From Trichaptum fuscoviolaceum (Eukaryota > Basidiomycota > Agaricomycetes > Hymenochaetales > Trichaptaceae): a stretch of 64,000 nucleotides of DNA. The stretch lies in assembly GCA_910574455.1 (NCBI GenBank), contig CAJSYZ010000001.1:473961-537960 (forward strand). The letters are read 5' to 3'. The position numbers and the translations under genes were made by a program. This document shows positions 1 to 12,889 of the stretch, in pieces (position 1 is the stretch's first letter; every line of letters starts with the position of its first letter). The notes beneath the pieces are model-generated. The model worked only from the letters and a program-made list of their open reading frames with translations, was not told where the DNA came from and made no database searches.

Positions 1-58
1 CCCGTTAAGAGTGCGCCCGTCGGCCATGAGTGCGCGGGGTGGAGAAGTCGATTTTCTA

Positions 59-646
59 TCAGACGGGAGAGGAAAACGGGGCCCAGTGAAAATCCTCCAT
101 GTATCCATTTCCACTGGGCTGCCAGACCACGAGCACCGACATCTTCAGATCGATCCAGTCAATTTCATCGAGCGCAGTCCCACCCGATTGGATGGGACCC
201 AGCCTAGGCACGAGGCCGGCGATGGCGAAGAGGTGCACGTTCTCGCTCGTCGAGCTACCGAGGGCGAGCAGGACGGTGATGGCATTTTCGAATGACTGGC
301 ACATGAGAAATAATTGGGTGCGAAGTAGGTAACCATGGTGCGCGGAGGAAACAACAATGCGCATGATGGGCGTGTAGTCCTGTTCGGTGGTGCGCTGGCA
401 AGCTGAGGAAGTGCTGTTGGCGTGCAGGCAGATCCGAGGGCCCAATACCGGTGCATCGATGGGGTACGCAATAATCGATGGGCGCAGCCACGAGATGTGT
501 TGCCTCAGAGAAATCCTTTTAACTTGCTTGGAAGGGAGCTCAACCATGACCTGGTAGGACTGAGTGTGTGAGTCGGCTTCGAAATTGAATCTTATCACAA
601 AAAGCCACTCACGCGGGGAAGGAACTAGTCCACCGTTTATCCTCAT
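59..646 (-). CDS. Hypothetical protein, possibly one exon of a larger gene
   Basis: An open frame of 195 codons runs on the minus strand with an ATG near position 646. I recognise no domain, motif or signal peptide. Several overlapping frames are also open here, so coding status is uncertain. Upstream on the same strand (about 950-1130) another open stretch reads EIEFDWLLVDK and is followed by a good GT donor, so this could be a downstream exon of a longer gene. It could equally be non-coding. Confidence 0.22.
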   Translation of the reverse strand: MRINGGLVPSPREWLFVIRFNFEADSHTQSYQVMVELPSKQVKRISLRQHISWLRPSIIAYPIDAPVLGPRICLHANSTSSACQRTTEQDYTPIMRIVVSSAHHGYLLRTQLFLMCQSFENAITVLLALGSSTSENVHLFAIAGLVPRLGPIQSGGTALDEIDWIDLKMSVLVVWQPSGNGYMEDFHWAPFSSPV

Positions 647-2986
647 GCATCATATCACTCATCACACCAACCAAGCGCTGTAGAACCATGACCCGTGTTC
701 CAAAGCAACCTTCGAAATCTTCATTTGTCGACATATGTTCGTCGAGAAGTAAACGAGGTCCCAGCAGCTTGCGCATGCATTAGAGATGTACCGAGGGCTA
801 GAGAAGATAGCTGCATAAAAATCGCCCATCAGCTTCTCCTCGCCCTCAAATATTTCACGGAAAAACCTTACAATCGACTATGCTAATAATGCCTTGATCC
901 AACACTACGTCTGGTTACACCATTACAGCCTGATTCTATCCCTGGTCAAAATCGACTTGTGGCAGCATCTTGGCTTCAAATTCTCGATGAAGGGCAAGAG
1001 CTGTTGCACGGTGTATGAGTAAAAGCCGAGATAGACAGACGAATGTAGACGTACCTTGTCCACCAGAAGCCAGTCAAATTCAATTTCACGAACCACAAGC
1101 ATTGTTGTTTCCCAGTTACAACAGCCTGTCGAGCTCTAGTCTGGCTTCTTCTCCATCATATACGTCGCTCTAAATGCTCAATTCGTCCAAGTTGATCTTC
1201 TTTTGAGAATGCATGGATGGGATGAAAACGAAGTAGTGCACCGGGAAATGTCTCCCATCGTCGCCTCCAAGCTCGCTGTCAATGTAGCGGTCGGTCAATC
1301 TCTTTAGGATCGAGGATAGCAAGCAGCAAGCCGCGCGGGCGTATCTCGCGAATGAGACATCAGTGGGTAGTGTGAGGCTGCGTGTGTGGAGATTTCATGT
1401 GAACTGGGAGACGGAAAGACAAGACCCAGATATGCGACTGACATTCGAGTTCAACTTGAAGTTGCTTAGTCATTACCTACTATTGTTTACGTTGAACTTG
1501 TGGAAGCATCCTCTTCGCTCTTCCACTACCACCATCGCTGCAACTGAGCAGCCTTTGCCTCTATAATCTCGTCTAGTGAAAAAGGCATTTCAGTAAGATC
1601 TTGAGCTCTTGGTATTCTGCACAGCTGCTGTCTCTGCCACTTGATGCACATGCCCATATCATTCACTGTCACCAAGAAGTTTGAAACGGCCCGGTGTTTC
1701 ACGTCAAGGATTCCGACAACAAGACCTTCCTTATGATGAGCTACTTAAGTAAGTCTTGCGAGCACTCTTTAGCATCTGGCCACAGCTAATGGATGAGTAA
1801 AATCTCTTGTCCCAACGTAGCCTCGCAACCATCAATACCTTTTCTCAGTTATGACTTATATTTCTCTCTTGACCATATTTGTCCCCTTGGGCCTTCTCAT
1901 AAAGCTTTCACCTTCCTATTTCATGAAAGTCAGAACAGGACTTGGAGTTACGAGTTGCCGTGCGTTATGCCGGGCCGATCTTCGGAGTCCGAAATGAAGT
2001 ACAAGGGCGACTTGGACGACTATCTCTTCTGCCTTTTCCGTGCCAACAACTTGAGCTATGTTACCAGCCCTGCACTCTACGAAAAGACAAGGAAGGAAGA
2101 CAAGGAAGCTGTCGCCGATGCACCGGTGGTACCCTCAGGTACCGTTGTCAAACTGTCAAAGGTGCCTCTGACCTCCAACAGTCCCAAGTATGGACCGCCT
2201 CTGACACATAACCATAACTTGCCTGAATTGTTATACCCGTGCCTTGCACCTGGTGCTCGGGCGCCAATCTTTGCCACCAATTGACAGAAAGGGCTGTCAC
2301 TCAGGCTGGGTCCTTATGTGTACTAGTTCACTAGGCACATATTACCGCTTGACACCCTTGCAGTCAAATCGTACCCGAGGACCTACTTGTCTTTCATTTA
2401 ATGTTTGTTTTCCATGGCGATTAGTCTATCCAGTCATTCGCACCCCAAGAGTGCCAGCAAATAATGCCAATGAAACAACGCCCTTCAGGAAGAACTGTCT
2501 TGCGCTTGGGCCTCAGTCTCTTTGCACAAGACTTGCAATGTCTGCCCATCAGTTACCACTGGCAGATATCGAGCGCTTCGCCCATTGTCATGGATCATCG
2601 TATCCTAGTTCTATCTCTTTTGTCTTTCGGCGACCGTAAATACGTTATCGCCTGTCTCCACTCTCGCATTCGCAGCGCCACAGGAGAAACGTTGATGGTC
2701 TGTTCCTTGCATATATACTTCTTAATTGAGGATGCTGAATAAAGACCTCTTTGCTTTCATTGCAGCACGGTTACGTACTTCCGATTTTCTTCTGTGTACG
2801 ACTTGAAGGCACGTAACTACTAAGCAATGTTGTAAGTTCACGTTCATTGCCTTCTGACCATACGGAGTCCATTCACCGTTGCACAGCATCCCGCCGAAAT
2901 CTGTCATGGACGTAAGTCATCACCTATGGGTCCTTGTGTGACCTTGTACATCTGCTTAGGCCACTCGTGCTCAGAAAGCTACATAT
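647..2986. other. Intergenic stretch, no supported gene
   Basis: No frame here gives a convincing spliced gene. The longest open frame (plus strand, 1793-2284, 163 codons from ATG at 1793) has no recognisable domain and overlaps other open frames, so I do not call it. Splice-like GT/AG sites occur, and some decayed exons may be present. Confidence 0.4.
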
Positions 2987-3100
2987 ATGTTCCTTTTCCC
3001 ATCGACCACTCTCCGGAACATAATCTGCTTCCTCGGCGTCATCCTCTCACTCACTACGGTTCTCTACTTTGTTTGCTTGAATACTCCCCACTCCCGCATC

Positions 3101-5866
3101 ATGGGCATTCTGCATAAATTGAAAACCAAGAAGGCGGCGAAATATAAAATTCATCGGGAAAAAATCATCTTAGCGCAGAAACGAATCGTATTCATTTCCA
3201 CATATATTGATGCCATCAACAGGCGTCATTGGATTCCTAGGGACACCGTGGAATGGGACGAGTTCGAGTCCGAAGTTAGTCAGGAGGAGGCCGAATGCAC
3301 CGAGATCTGCTCGCTCGTTCCCTCCGTCTCAACAATGGAGACGGTCGATGACCAGCCCGGAACCGGCCGTATCATTAGCAAGTTCTTCTATCAACCCGCT
3401 GGTCGGGCGATTGAACGGGTGATGACAAGCCTGGAGCTCAGGTACTTCCGAACCCCCGAAAAGAACGCAAAAGATATCATCGATGTCCTTGGAGTATCAG
3501 ATATGCATTTCCAAGATGGAACAGAACCCTATGGAGTCCTGACAGTAACTAGAGGCGAACTCCCCTTCGCAAATTCAGACATAGGCTTACTCTTCCAGAG
3601 TCATATTGGAGGAATGCGAGGGCTCAAAGCGTTATATAAACTTTTGTCCCAGGCGAGGTATGTACCTACAGTATTGTTAATGATGTCCATTACTTACTCA
3701 TAACATTGGACAAGCTCTACATCGCGTTCTTTACGCGTTTCTTCGCAGAAACAGCTATGGCGGATATGTAGATACTACAAGCACATGTCTGCTTTACTTG
3801 ACAGTATTCTGGGATTAGAATTCCTGGCGCTTGACATTAACGGCACCTTTGCGAATTGCTCCGCTGATGATCTGGACCTTTGCTTTGCGTTTCATCTGCA
3901 CTGGCGCTCGGCACAATCACTCCATAAAAGAATTATGCATACACTTTGTGCCGATCATGACTGTGTTTCTTCGGGAACATCTATACGCAACATTCTTCGA
4001 TCTTATGTCCAGTAAGTAGCTTATACAACATCTAGTTTGTCGCACAGTGCTGAGGAAATAAATTCAAGCGCATTCTCTGGGTTCGTGTGGCAGCCCATTT
4101 TCGCCATTTGCGACTCGTACTACCATGCAATTTACCATCCATTTGAACCTTCCGATATTAACATCGACAGGCTGGACGGTATCTACCATTCATTGGTAGC
4201 CATTCGGAGACTCTATTTTGCATTCCCTGATTCTTTGCGTCCGAAATTCGATGCCATCCCTCTACCTAGCTTTCCAACAAGTTCGGAGACTAAAGCTTCA
4301 CTTTCAAAGTTATGCAGTTGCCATAAATCGGCTGAACGGTGCAGGTAAGCTTGATTATTCTGAGATAGAGCTGATGTCTCATGATGTACTTATGTAGTCT
4401 ACTCTCTGAGGTCGAAACGCTAGTGCATGTCATAGTTTAGTAAGTATGCGCCAGTCTTTCATGTATTTTCACTGACTCCAAGATTGCCCTCAAGCTCCGG
4501 TTCTCTTGTATCGAGAACAGAACGTTGCCTGTACCCGGATCTCTTTCGCGCAAGACAGTACGAACAGATGCTTCAAGAGTGCATGCAATGTCTGATCGAA
4601 CACGAGTTTCCCGTCCAACTTAGGACGGGGGATATCTGGAACTCAAGATGTGCTGTCGAGGATTACCTTGCCCAAATTGTAGGACATATGGCCTTACTGG
4701 GCCGGTCGTTCGCCGCCTTCAAGCAATCCGTCATCGATGGATGTCTCTCGCATCACATACGCTGGAAGGACGTAGCTGCGAAGTATATGGAACGCCGCCT
4801 CTATCCACCTTTCCTTTACAAAGCAAAGTTTAATCCAGCTCGGACATGGAAGCTAGTGGATTTATATGACAATTTGAAGATTTTTGAGCCTGGTTCATTC
4901 TGCTACCTGCCATTCTGGCCTGACTATTCGATCGACTGTCCTGGAAGCATCTATTACGCTTTGGCAATTCGATATCTATCGGAACTCATACCCTCCGTGC
5001 CAACGTGGCTTTCGCAATTGAGGTTGGATAATATCGCAGTTGGCGACTTTGTCAAACTACATCCGGTGTTACTCCCGTATGTCACGGAAAATCTTCTTCC
5101 CTACCAAGTAACACTTCCACAGGAGTACAAAGATGCTGAGTTGCAGGAGATCTACAAAGACGTTATCTCACGAATTACAGTGTCACCTTTACCACGGTCA
5201 CCCACTGTAGCTAAATTCAGGGGAGCATTCGAGCTTGAAGATGGCAAGCTACAACTACCAGCGCCAATTCGTAGCATTTTCTCGCATACACGCACGAGCA
5301 TCTGTTTCGAGCACCAAGAGGCAGCATATTTTGCGAAGGTGATTCTAGAAAAGTGCAAGACCGGAGCATTTTTCAAAGATATACGCAACCACAGTGCGCA
5401 CAATGAAGAGATCGGTTCGCGAAGTCAAGTGGAGATAATGCAGAAACTGCACGTCCAGAGGGCCCAGGATTCTATGGAGGTAAAAGCTCCCACTATCACC
5501 AAGGATCGCACCTTACTTGGAGAACACCGTGACGAGGTTAGAGAGTCATGTTCGGACAGAACCATTCATCACATACCTTCTGCTGCGGGAACTCGATCCT
5601 CGAGCTCTTTCCGTTTCGACAGAGAGCAACGAAGACCACTCTCTGGCCGGTCGAACGTCGAATATGGCGGTCTGTCTTATTGCCCTGGGCTAACAAGAAG
5701 CGAACCTCGATTCTCACCAGAACATACCTCAAGGTCGAACAGGCCACTCCCACCAATTGCAGAAGAGTCTGACTCACTCTGTGCTGGAGATTCCAGTTCG
5801 TCCGAGAGCGAAGACTTCTGGTCCGCAAAGAGCACTGCCGAGTTAACCGTCCTGTCACTGGATTAG
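3101..5866 (+). CDS. Orphan-family protein A (EDFWSAKS family), first of a tandem pair
   Basis: I do not recognise the function. A five-exon model fits: 3101-3652, 3749-4011, 4048-4344, 4398-4439 and 4495-5866. An alternative upstream ATG at 2987 would add a hydrophobic N-terminal stretch. The first exon carries a block reading TVDDQPGTGR, then YQPAGRAIER, then LELRYFR and PEKNA. The last exon ends in a Ser/Glu-rich tail with EDFWSAKS followed by AELTVLSLD. Both blocks and every exon boundary recur in the gene at 8131-10765, so the pair is a tandem duplication. Introns are 36-97 bp. Intron 1 is odd: to keep frame it must use a GC donor (CAG|GCGAGG) instead of the adjacent GT, otherwise the frame breaks. 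The gene could therefore be functional with a GC-AG intron or be newly damaged. The polar, disordered C-terminus and lack of a signal peptide suggest an intracellular protein. Confidence 0.68.
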
Positions 5867-8130
5867 ATGCCCCACTTCGTGAGTCAAACCGCCTCGATTC
5901 ATTCGTATGTAGCTCAAGCTCACTATTTGCAAACAGCAACTTATTTCCTCTTGTCTAAGATGCGCGCATCTTCCTCTATGATACCCTTTTCATTCATGGT
6001 CTGTGATGACGCTATGGTTTTGCTTTTCTTTGTTTCCTTTTGTACTGCCTTCAGTATCTAGTAAACAGCTCGACTTTGCTTGTATACCTAATTGTGTCAC
6101 CGATGAGATATGCGTAATGTATTTCAAAAATATATCTAATTTCCTTAGCAGTTGCGTCAAAAGCAAGCCATCACCTGTGGATAATAAATTGTAGAGAACG
6201 TCAACCAAGGTGAGCTCTAGAACTCGAAAAGATAGTTACTAACCAGTTTTACACCATCTGTCAGTTGAGCAGTCACCATATCCCACATTTCCATCCTTCC
6301 CAGAATCGAGAGCGACACAATGGATTAAAAGCGGATGAAAAGTACATGAATTGTCTAATATTTGACTCTTCAACCATGACGGACGCTATGAAGTATGTTT
6401 CGGTTCCGAAGAAACGTTCCGTCCGCCTCGACAATCAATTTCCTCAGATCGTTGGCTTCAGCCTCTATGAAGTAAGCGAAGATAACTCGAACACTTGAGC
6501 ATCTGAACTTATAGAGGTAAGCGAGTAAACATATTACTGAACTCGACTTACCCTTTTTCTACACCCGTCGAGCTCTTCAAACACGCGCATTGCTGAGAAG
6601 CCATGGCCGTTTATCTTACCCGGTCTGGCGCAATATACTTAAACCAGTCTAGACAGAAGCTATCCTCATCTTAGACAATCACGCTCGTCTCGATCCGCCA
6701 TTTTTTCAGCTAGAGGGACCTGCTAATCTGAGCTGAGAACCGGCCGTTACCCACCGTTGTTCCTCAGCATAGTCTTTGCATCCTTCTGAAAAAGTTCTTC
6801 GATCGCTCCCGCACCAGGCAGTCAGGCGTCACGCTCCAGCCGGGCTGGCCCCGAGACGCTGGAATTAGACTCAGGGGTCGCGAAGGGCACGATAAGTGCA
6901 GAGGGCCCGTCTTCTTTAAATATCAAACGAAGGGCCTGCGAATGAGAGGTAGCGACGGTAGTGGATGGATTGGGCAAATGTGCGAAATTCAAGGGTAAGT
7001 AGTGATAAGCTTTCAACCGTAAGTATATTATGAAGAAAGGGCTTACCTTCTTTCAAGCATCGACACCATGTATCCTCCACTAATTGACTTTAAGCCCAAG
7101 CAGCAATGACATTAACCGACCGACCGTCTCCATTTCGAGCTCAATTTCACCCCCGACGCTCGAGCGTGAGACGCACCCGAGCAGTGGGGGACTGACTGAC
7201 TTGGTTGTCGACGCCAAGGCGGGTAGAGAAGGCTGTGAGTGTTGCTGTCCGCATAATTTAGCTCAATGAGTTCGACATTGTTGATTGCACCGCCTTCGTA
7301 TGTTAGCATGAAAAGATAACCGGTCAAAGCAATGCGACTTACCTCACTGTCGGGTTGTAAAAAAATAATAAAGAGCGATCGTCAAGCATTTCCTTGACCT
7401 CAAGATATTGACGAGCTCAGTAAGTTTTGGTCTTCTCTGGGTCGACGAACGGGTCACGAACCCACTGGGTGGCAGCGGGGACAGACCCACTGCCAGCACA
7501 GGCAGTGGCAGTGAGCGTGGGAACATCAACTTCTTGAACTTGAAATTCAATGAGCTCAACTTCCGAGTCAAAGTTGAAGCTGCTCCCAACCGCTCTATCC
7601 CTCGGCTCTAATCTTTTCTCAACACTTCCAAGGAGACGACTGTAAAACGAGTAGCAGACCAACTTCTCGTTTACATGTAAGGATGGATTGAGGGCCCGAG
7701 ACCAAACTGACGTGCTTGTCGACACAAAGGAAGGCGGAGAAGGGCTGTGTCAGTGAGCGTCTATCAAATTGTAAACTCGATTCAAGTTCTGAGATCTGAA
7801 ATCGTTGATTGCATCGCTCTCAAGTTAGAAAATATAATTATATCGAGATCAGTCGTTCGAGACAATGTTGCCATGGATACGAATGTACCATTACGGCTCC
7901 TCACTGCCCGACGATATCCATGTACTGCCTGGTTCAAGCTGCTGCGCGTAGATTAGTGGTCGGTGTCAATCTGTATAAAGTGAATAACTTATAGAGGATT
8001 CCGAGCTAAAGGAACCCCATACTCACACCAGCAACAAACCGACCTCGGACAGTCGAACATTATCTCCCCACGATATACCCTCCCCACGATAAAAGGCCAC
8101 TTTCTATTACTCTTGTCTCCTGGTATCAGG
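5867..8130. other. Spacer between the tandem paralogues
   Basis: No gene is supported across this 2.26 kb. Short open frames occur on both strands (for example minus 7417-7725) but show no domain. Two GC-rich segments around 7140-7240 and 7690-7760 look weakly alike (both contain TTGTCGAC followed by a purine-rich stretch) and may be old duplicated debris. The promoter of the second paralogue should lie in the last few hundred bases. Confidence 0.4.
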
Positions 8131-10765
8131 ATGGACGAATTCCGGAAGAAATTCATCCGGAAAATGAAGCGACCGGAGGAACACTGGCACTTTAACGTCA
8201 CACCCGACTTACTGGCAGAGATGCTCAGGCGTATTCACTTCCTTCTTGAACATAGTTCAATCGGCAAACACGCCGATAACATCTTGCTGTCGGAATTCTT
8301 CTCTGCGCTTGTTTACGGCTATGATCATGGACTTGGGTGGGAGGGGCTTCAACACGAGATCGAGCAAAAGATTGGACGCATTGCCAATGATTCAATGTCA
8401 ACGCTTGCAACGGTCGACGACAACCCGGGTACTGGACGCAGCATAGACAAATATGTCTATCAGCCCGTCGGACGATATATCGAACGGCGTTTTCTCAACC
8501 TAGAACTCAAATACTTTCGTCCTCCCGAAAAGAATGCTAGCCAGATCATACGATTTCTTGGAAAGTCCGCGTCCTCTGGGAAATACATTCCACCTGGCAA
8601 GTTATGCTTACACGCCTTTAATTATCTTGCCGGCCTTCAAGCAGACGAAGATATCGAAAGGAATTGTATCTCCTTATTCATGGAGATCAGTCGTGACGAA
8701 GAAACCGCCAAGGCCTTACAAAGACTCTTGATTCAAGCAAGGTAATGTCTTACTGGACTGTCTAATCCTTCCTTTAACGACTGAAGATCATGTGTAGCTC
8801 AAAGCAACGAAGTTTACGTGTGGAGGCCCAAAAGAGATTATGGTCCCTCCTCAGATACGAGAATATGGTCTTCATCCTGAATATTATCACAAATCTCGAG
8901 AGTCTGCTACGCGATGGATATTCCACTTTTCAACATTGTTCGCCACTTGACACTGAATACCAAACACACTTCTGCTTTAGATGGGAAATGGCTTATGGCC
9001 AAGAGATTGCTATAGTGAAGATGAATTATACAGATGCAGGTGATGAACTACTGTCTACTCCGCTTCGAGAAATCCTTGAAATCTGTATTCGGTGAGCTAA
9101 ACTCTGTACACAGTCACAGTTAATTACATCTGACTACTCTACTTCCCTGTAGAGGGAAAAGAGGATTTTCTTCCCTTCCGATAAATCTCGTCTTTGAACA
9201 CTTCGTCCACAATCTTACGTCCAGCTACACAACGCAAGACAAATTAGAAGACGCCGAAAAAAACGCTGAAAATCTGTACCTGGCTATCCTTGCTATTACC
9301 GGATTTTGTGCAGAATTTCCGTACGCCTTAGAAATAATGCGTACATACGAAATAATCTCTCCCTATCCTAAAAGATTGGATCCCATTCTCCCTTTGCGCG
9401 GAAAAGAGAGGTGAGAACTATTCCATAACGAAATGGAAGGACATATACTGAAAATCCGATTAATTAGGACTGCATCATATACGAATGCACTCGAGTTGAT
9501 GGTACATTCCATCATTAGGTCAGTGTGTCACGATCATAATCTGCCTTGTAACATCGCACCTTCTGATAATCTATTCTAGTCTAGTTATGCTGCTTCCAGA
9601 ATTCACCTCTGATGCCGAGCAGGAGCTTCGCTACTATACCACTCTTCTCAGCGCTGGTGACAAAGATCTTCATGAGATTGGGGAATTGGAAGCCAAGGCA
9701 TCCGAAGATTATTTGCTCAAGGTCGAGGGGAGACTGGTGCGGCGTGGTCCCATCACATTTGCGGTACTCAAAGACATCGTGACTAACCCACTCACCTGGG
9801 AGAAATATTGCCGGCCGAAATGCCAGATGGAGGCCAAGGAAGAAGCTCGGATGCCGCCTGCATGGGACTACCAGCTACGCATATCCCAAATCACATTCTT
9901 AGGCTGCGCCATACGTTTCTACGACTACATACCTTTTTCCGACTGCACCTTCCGGGGAGATGACTATGACGCACTCCTTGACTATATAAAGGAAGGGAGG
10001 ACTTACAGGAAATTCGAAGGGCTAAGGACATATTGGTTCAAGATTCGGCGCTGGTTAATCAATTTAGCCATAAATCATATGGTATTACGGGCCGACAAGC
10101 CATACACAGATTTATTCTGGGTTATGGAATGGTGGCGTAGTTTTGATCCTACTGAACTGCCATCCTGGTTCGATGAGGTCTCGTTCCAGCGAAGACTTCA
10201 CGGAAAGCCCTCAAAAGCGACACTTGCCATTATACGGGCCCAAACCAAAGAATTCGATCGATTATCGTCTATCGTCAGGGGAGTTGACGGTGACCCACCG
10301 GTAACATGTGATCTACCGCAGCGGAGAAGTGACTCCCCCTGTGTGTGCACCATCTGCAAACGGTCCCTGAGCGTTCCTGAAAAGAACGAGGATAGTCCAC
10401 AGCAGCTTTGGATAAAATGCGGGGCTCCTAGACATTCTACTCCGTTAAGTCAACCCGGATGTATGGGGCAGTCGTTGTGGGAGAGGGGTGATCAAACTCC
10501 TACTTTTCCACCACCTCTGCGTCGGTGTAGAGATAGGGATGAGGAAGGGGGTGAAGAGGTCGTCGACCTGCATCAACATCCGAGGAAAAAACAGAGGACG
10601 ACACATAGCTACGACTACCCCGCAAGTGACACAGACTCGATAATGACAGATGTGGCCGAAGCCGGACCTCCTGATTCTTCTTATGAAAACGATATGTCAG
10701 AAGACGAGGACTTTTGGTCAGCCAAAAGTGTCGCAGAGCTATCCATCCTTTCGGTCGATAACTGA
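8131..10765 (+). CDS. Orphan-family protein B (EDFWSAKS family), second of the tandem pair
   Basis: Function not recognised. All five exons join in frame with ordinary GT-AG introns: 8131-8741, 8798-9091, 9153-9410, 9468-9518 and 9580-10765. The first in-frame ATG is at 8131. Residues around 90-150 hold the family block: ATVDDNPGTGR, then YQPVGRYIER, LELKYFR and PEKNA. The second to fourth exons match those of the upstream gene in length, phase and pattern (RLWSLLRYENM corresponds to KQLWRICRYYKHM). The last exon ends in a charged low-complexity tail with EDEDFWSAKS and AELSILSVD. A CxxC-type pattern (CVCTICK) lies before the tail and is absent from copy A. No signal peptide or membrane segment is seen. 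The gene looks intact. Conservation of only the front block and the last 20 residues suggests these are functional contacts while the middle diverges fast. Confidence 0.78.
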
Positions 10766-11968
10766 ACACTGATTAACAAGACGCCCACGCAATCTCGGCG
10801 CTCGAGAGGTTTTCCGGCTAGGTAACCTAGTCAATCGAACTTTTTCTTGTCTTCGGGGTTTCTTCTTTTGTTTCTTCTGAAAGCTCTCAGGCTGATCAAA
10901 GGTGCTCAGCATAATTGAATTTTGTCATTTTTCGATGTATATGAATACCTCTTGCATTTTTCACCCAGCCGCTCTATATATTCACTGTGAATTAACGTTC
11001 AGATGCATTTTTCGCCAGGTGATTTATCTGATGTAAACAATAATTTAGCTGGTAGCTTCTAGCCTATATCTTTTGTCAAGTTGAAGTTACATAGATTGAT
11101 TGTATCTTGCTTTCGCTTCTCAGTGGTAAAAGACGTCGGTAGAGGCCGGCCGCTGATCAACGTACCTTCGTGGCATAGGTTCAGACTGTGCACAGGAGAT
11201 AATTGTCAGCTTACCACCTGTCGACTCGAACTCGTAACTTCCGGCAGGCTTGATTTGGAGTTAAAACCGGCCGGCCCTTAACATGAATCCACATCACTTT
11301 GAGAGAGTCTTGACAATTGTTTTCGACAGCCCTCTATACGATATGCAGTCTGATCTATCGGACTCTTCTCGAATTGTCCTTACATATCGAAACTGGGACT
11401 CTTTCATGTCTAGATGCTGTTTGGCTGTCTGGCAGCATTTCTTCGTTTGATACGGAATGCCAAAAACCCATAATACATTCGGGAAAAAGCACGAGATGGA
11501 AACTATGGGAGTCGGGGACATATGAATAAATGTGAAGTTACCCCCTTCAAGTATTTTGAAATGTGATGTTGATCATGAAATAGCTACTATGGAGATATTA
11601 TGAAGCTCCGGTTTGACTCATGTACTCGGCCGTCTGAAGTTCGGCACCCGCCGCCCCTCTGTAGGCTCGTATACAGTCGCTAATTTCAACTCCAAGCACC
11701 CGATAAACTCACAATGAGCTTGCGAGTCTGGCCCTTCCGCATCCAGAAAGATATGAAGCGCAGGCTTGTTCTACGTGCTGCCGAAACCACTATGCTTAGA
11801 CTGACCTGACATGATGTTGCATCGTAATTTGAATGAACGATCGAAGCTTATTGGCACCTTTTCGCTGCGCTTGACCCGCTTATTTCCACACATCTACAAC
11901 ACATGTTCTAGCAACTGCGAGAGATGTGAATAGAAATCACAGCTGCTACGCTTCCGTGTCGGGTATGT
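10766..11968. other. Intergenic stretch left of the TIR element
   Basis: No gene is supported. The first part is AT-rich and fits a 3' untranslated region and terminator of the upstream gene. GGCCGGCC-type sites flank a 140-bp stretch at 11138-11278. The sequence ends at the 12-bp direct repeat that borders the large TIR element. Confidence 0.4.
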
Positions 11969-11969
11969 C

Positions 11970-11981
11970 GTCTTCCTTGCC
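11970..11981. repeat. Left target-site duplication of the TIR element
   Basis: GTCTTCCTTGCC, identical to 19454-19465. The match extends one further base (C) on the left, so the true duplication may be 11-13 bp. Confidence 0.75.
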
Positions 11982-12028
11982 GGCTGTACGAAAAGGCCGC
12001 CTACAAGTGCCGCCGCTGCCGCATGCAG
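11982..12028 (+). repeat. Left terminal inverted repeat (47 bp)
   Basis: Reads inward as GGCTGTACGAAAAGGCCGCC and continues through a GC-rich CCGCCGCTGCCGCATGCAG segment. It matches the reverse complement of 19407-19453 except for the fourth to sixth bases. A further GGCGGCACTT copy follows at about 12031, so the end is built from repeated GCC/TGCATG units. Confidence 0.85.
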
Positions 12029-12484
12029 TAGGCGGCACTTTCTATACAGGACCGCATGCAGTACTAGTAGGCGTAGGCGGTCATTGTACAAAGTGCCGCC
12101 TACGGTCTCGTAAGTGACCGGGGGCAAGAGCCCCGATAATATCTCAGATCTATCGAAGACCAAATAAATGTCACGAGACTATGGTCTGGGTCACTCTTTA
12201 GTAAATATATTCTCATACAATTTACTTAAGTCAATATTGGGTGTATTAAGTTAGTTGAAAGTATTATATTAAGTGTTGTTAAGTTAAAATCAGGACAAAT
12301 ATACTGTGTGACTTGGTGTCCGAGAACAGCTGAGGGGTCAAGCGGACAACTTGAAGGATTACCGAAAACCGGGTAACGGGCATTGACAAGTTTTACGAAG
12401 AGACTTCTCATTGACTTCCTACACCTTCTATACATGTGCCATTTTTTTGGTGGGCCTTATTGGACAGAATAAACTACATTTGAA

Positions 12485-12830
12485 CTCAGATCATGTGAAA
12501 GAACATCCATATCATGGATTTTCATGGATTTTCATGGTTTATCAAGGTTTATCATGAACACACCATAACGGGATTATGAATTTTCGTGATTATTCATGAT
12601 AGATCATGAAGTCATCATGAAGTTAGCCAAAATTGGTAAATAACAAATAAACACTAAAACTGATATTCTAAAACTGGATATGGGAAACTTCAGGGACATT
12701 CATGATACCATCATGGTTTCATCATGGTTGCTTCATTTATCAGCAGAGAGTTTACGAGTTTATTTTATATATATCAAAATTTCTATTTCGTCACTTCATG
12801 AATTATCATGATGCGACCAAAATCAAATTT
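12485..12830. repeat. Left subterminal TCATGA-rich region
   Basis: AT-rich sequence with many interspersed copies of TCATGA/TTCATGG in both orientations. The matching region at 18640-18870 near the other end has the same motif, as expected for subterminal transposase-binding repeats of a DNA transposon. Confidence 0.6.
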
Positions 12831-12889
12831 TGAGTCTGCCGAGCGGCACAAGTACGGCCCGGGAATCCCCCGCACACCATGTTTGTCCC

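Noticed and set aside
1793..2284. A 163-codon plus-strand frame as a gene
   Set aside because: No domain, no splice partners, overlapping open frames in other phases.
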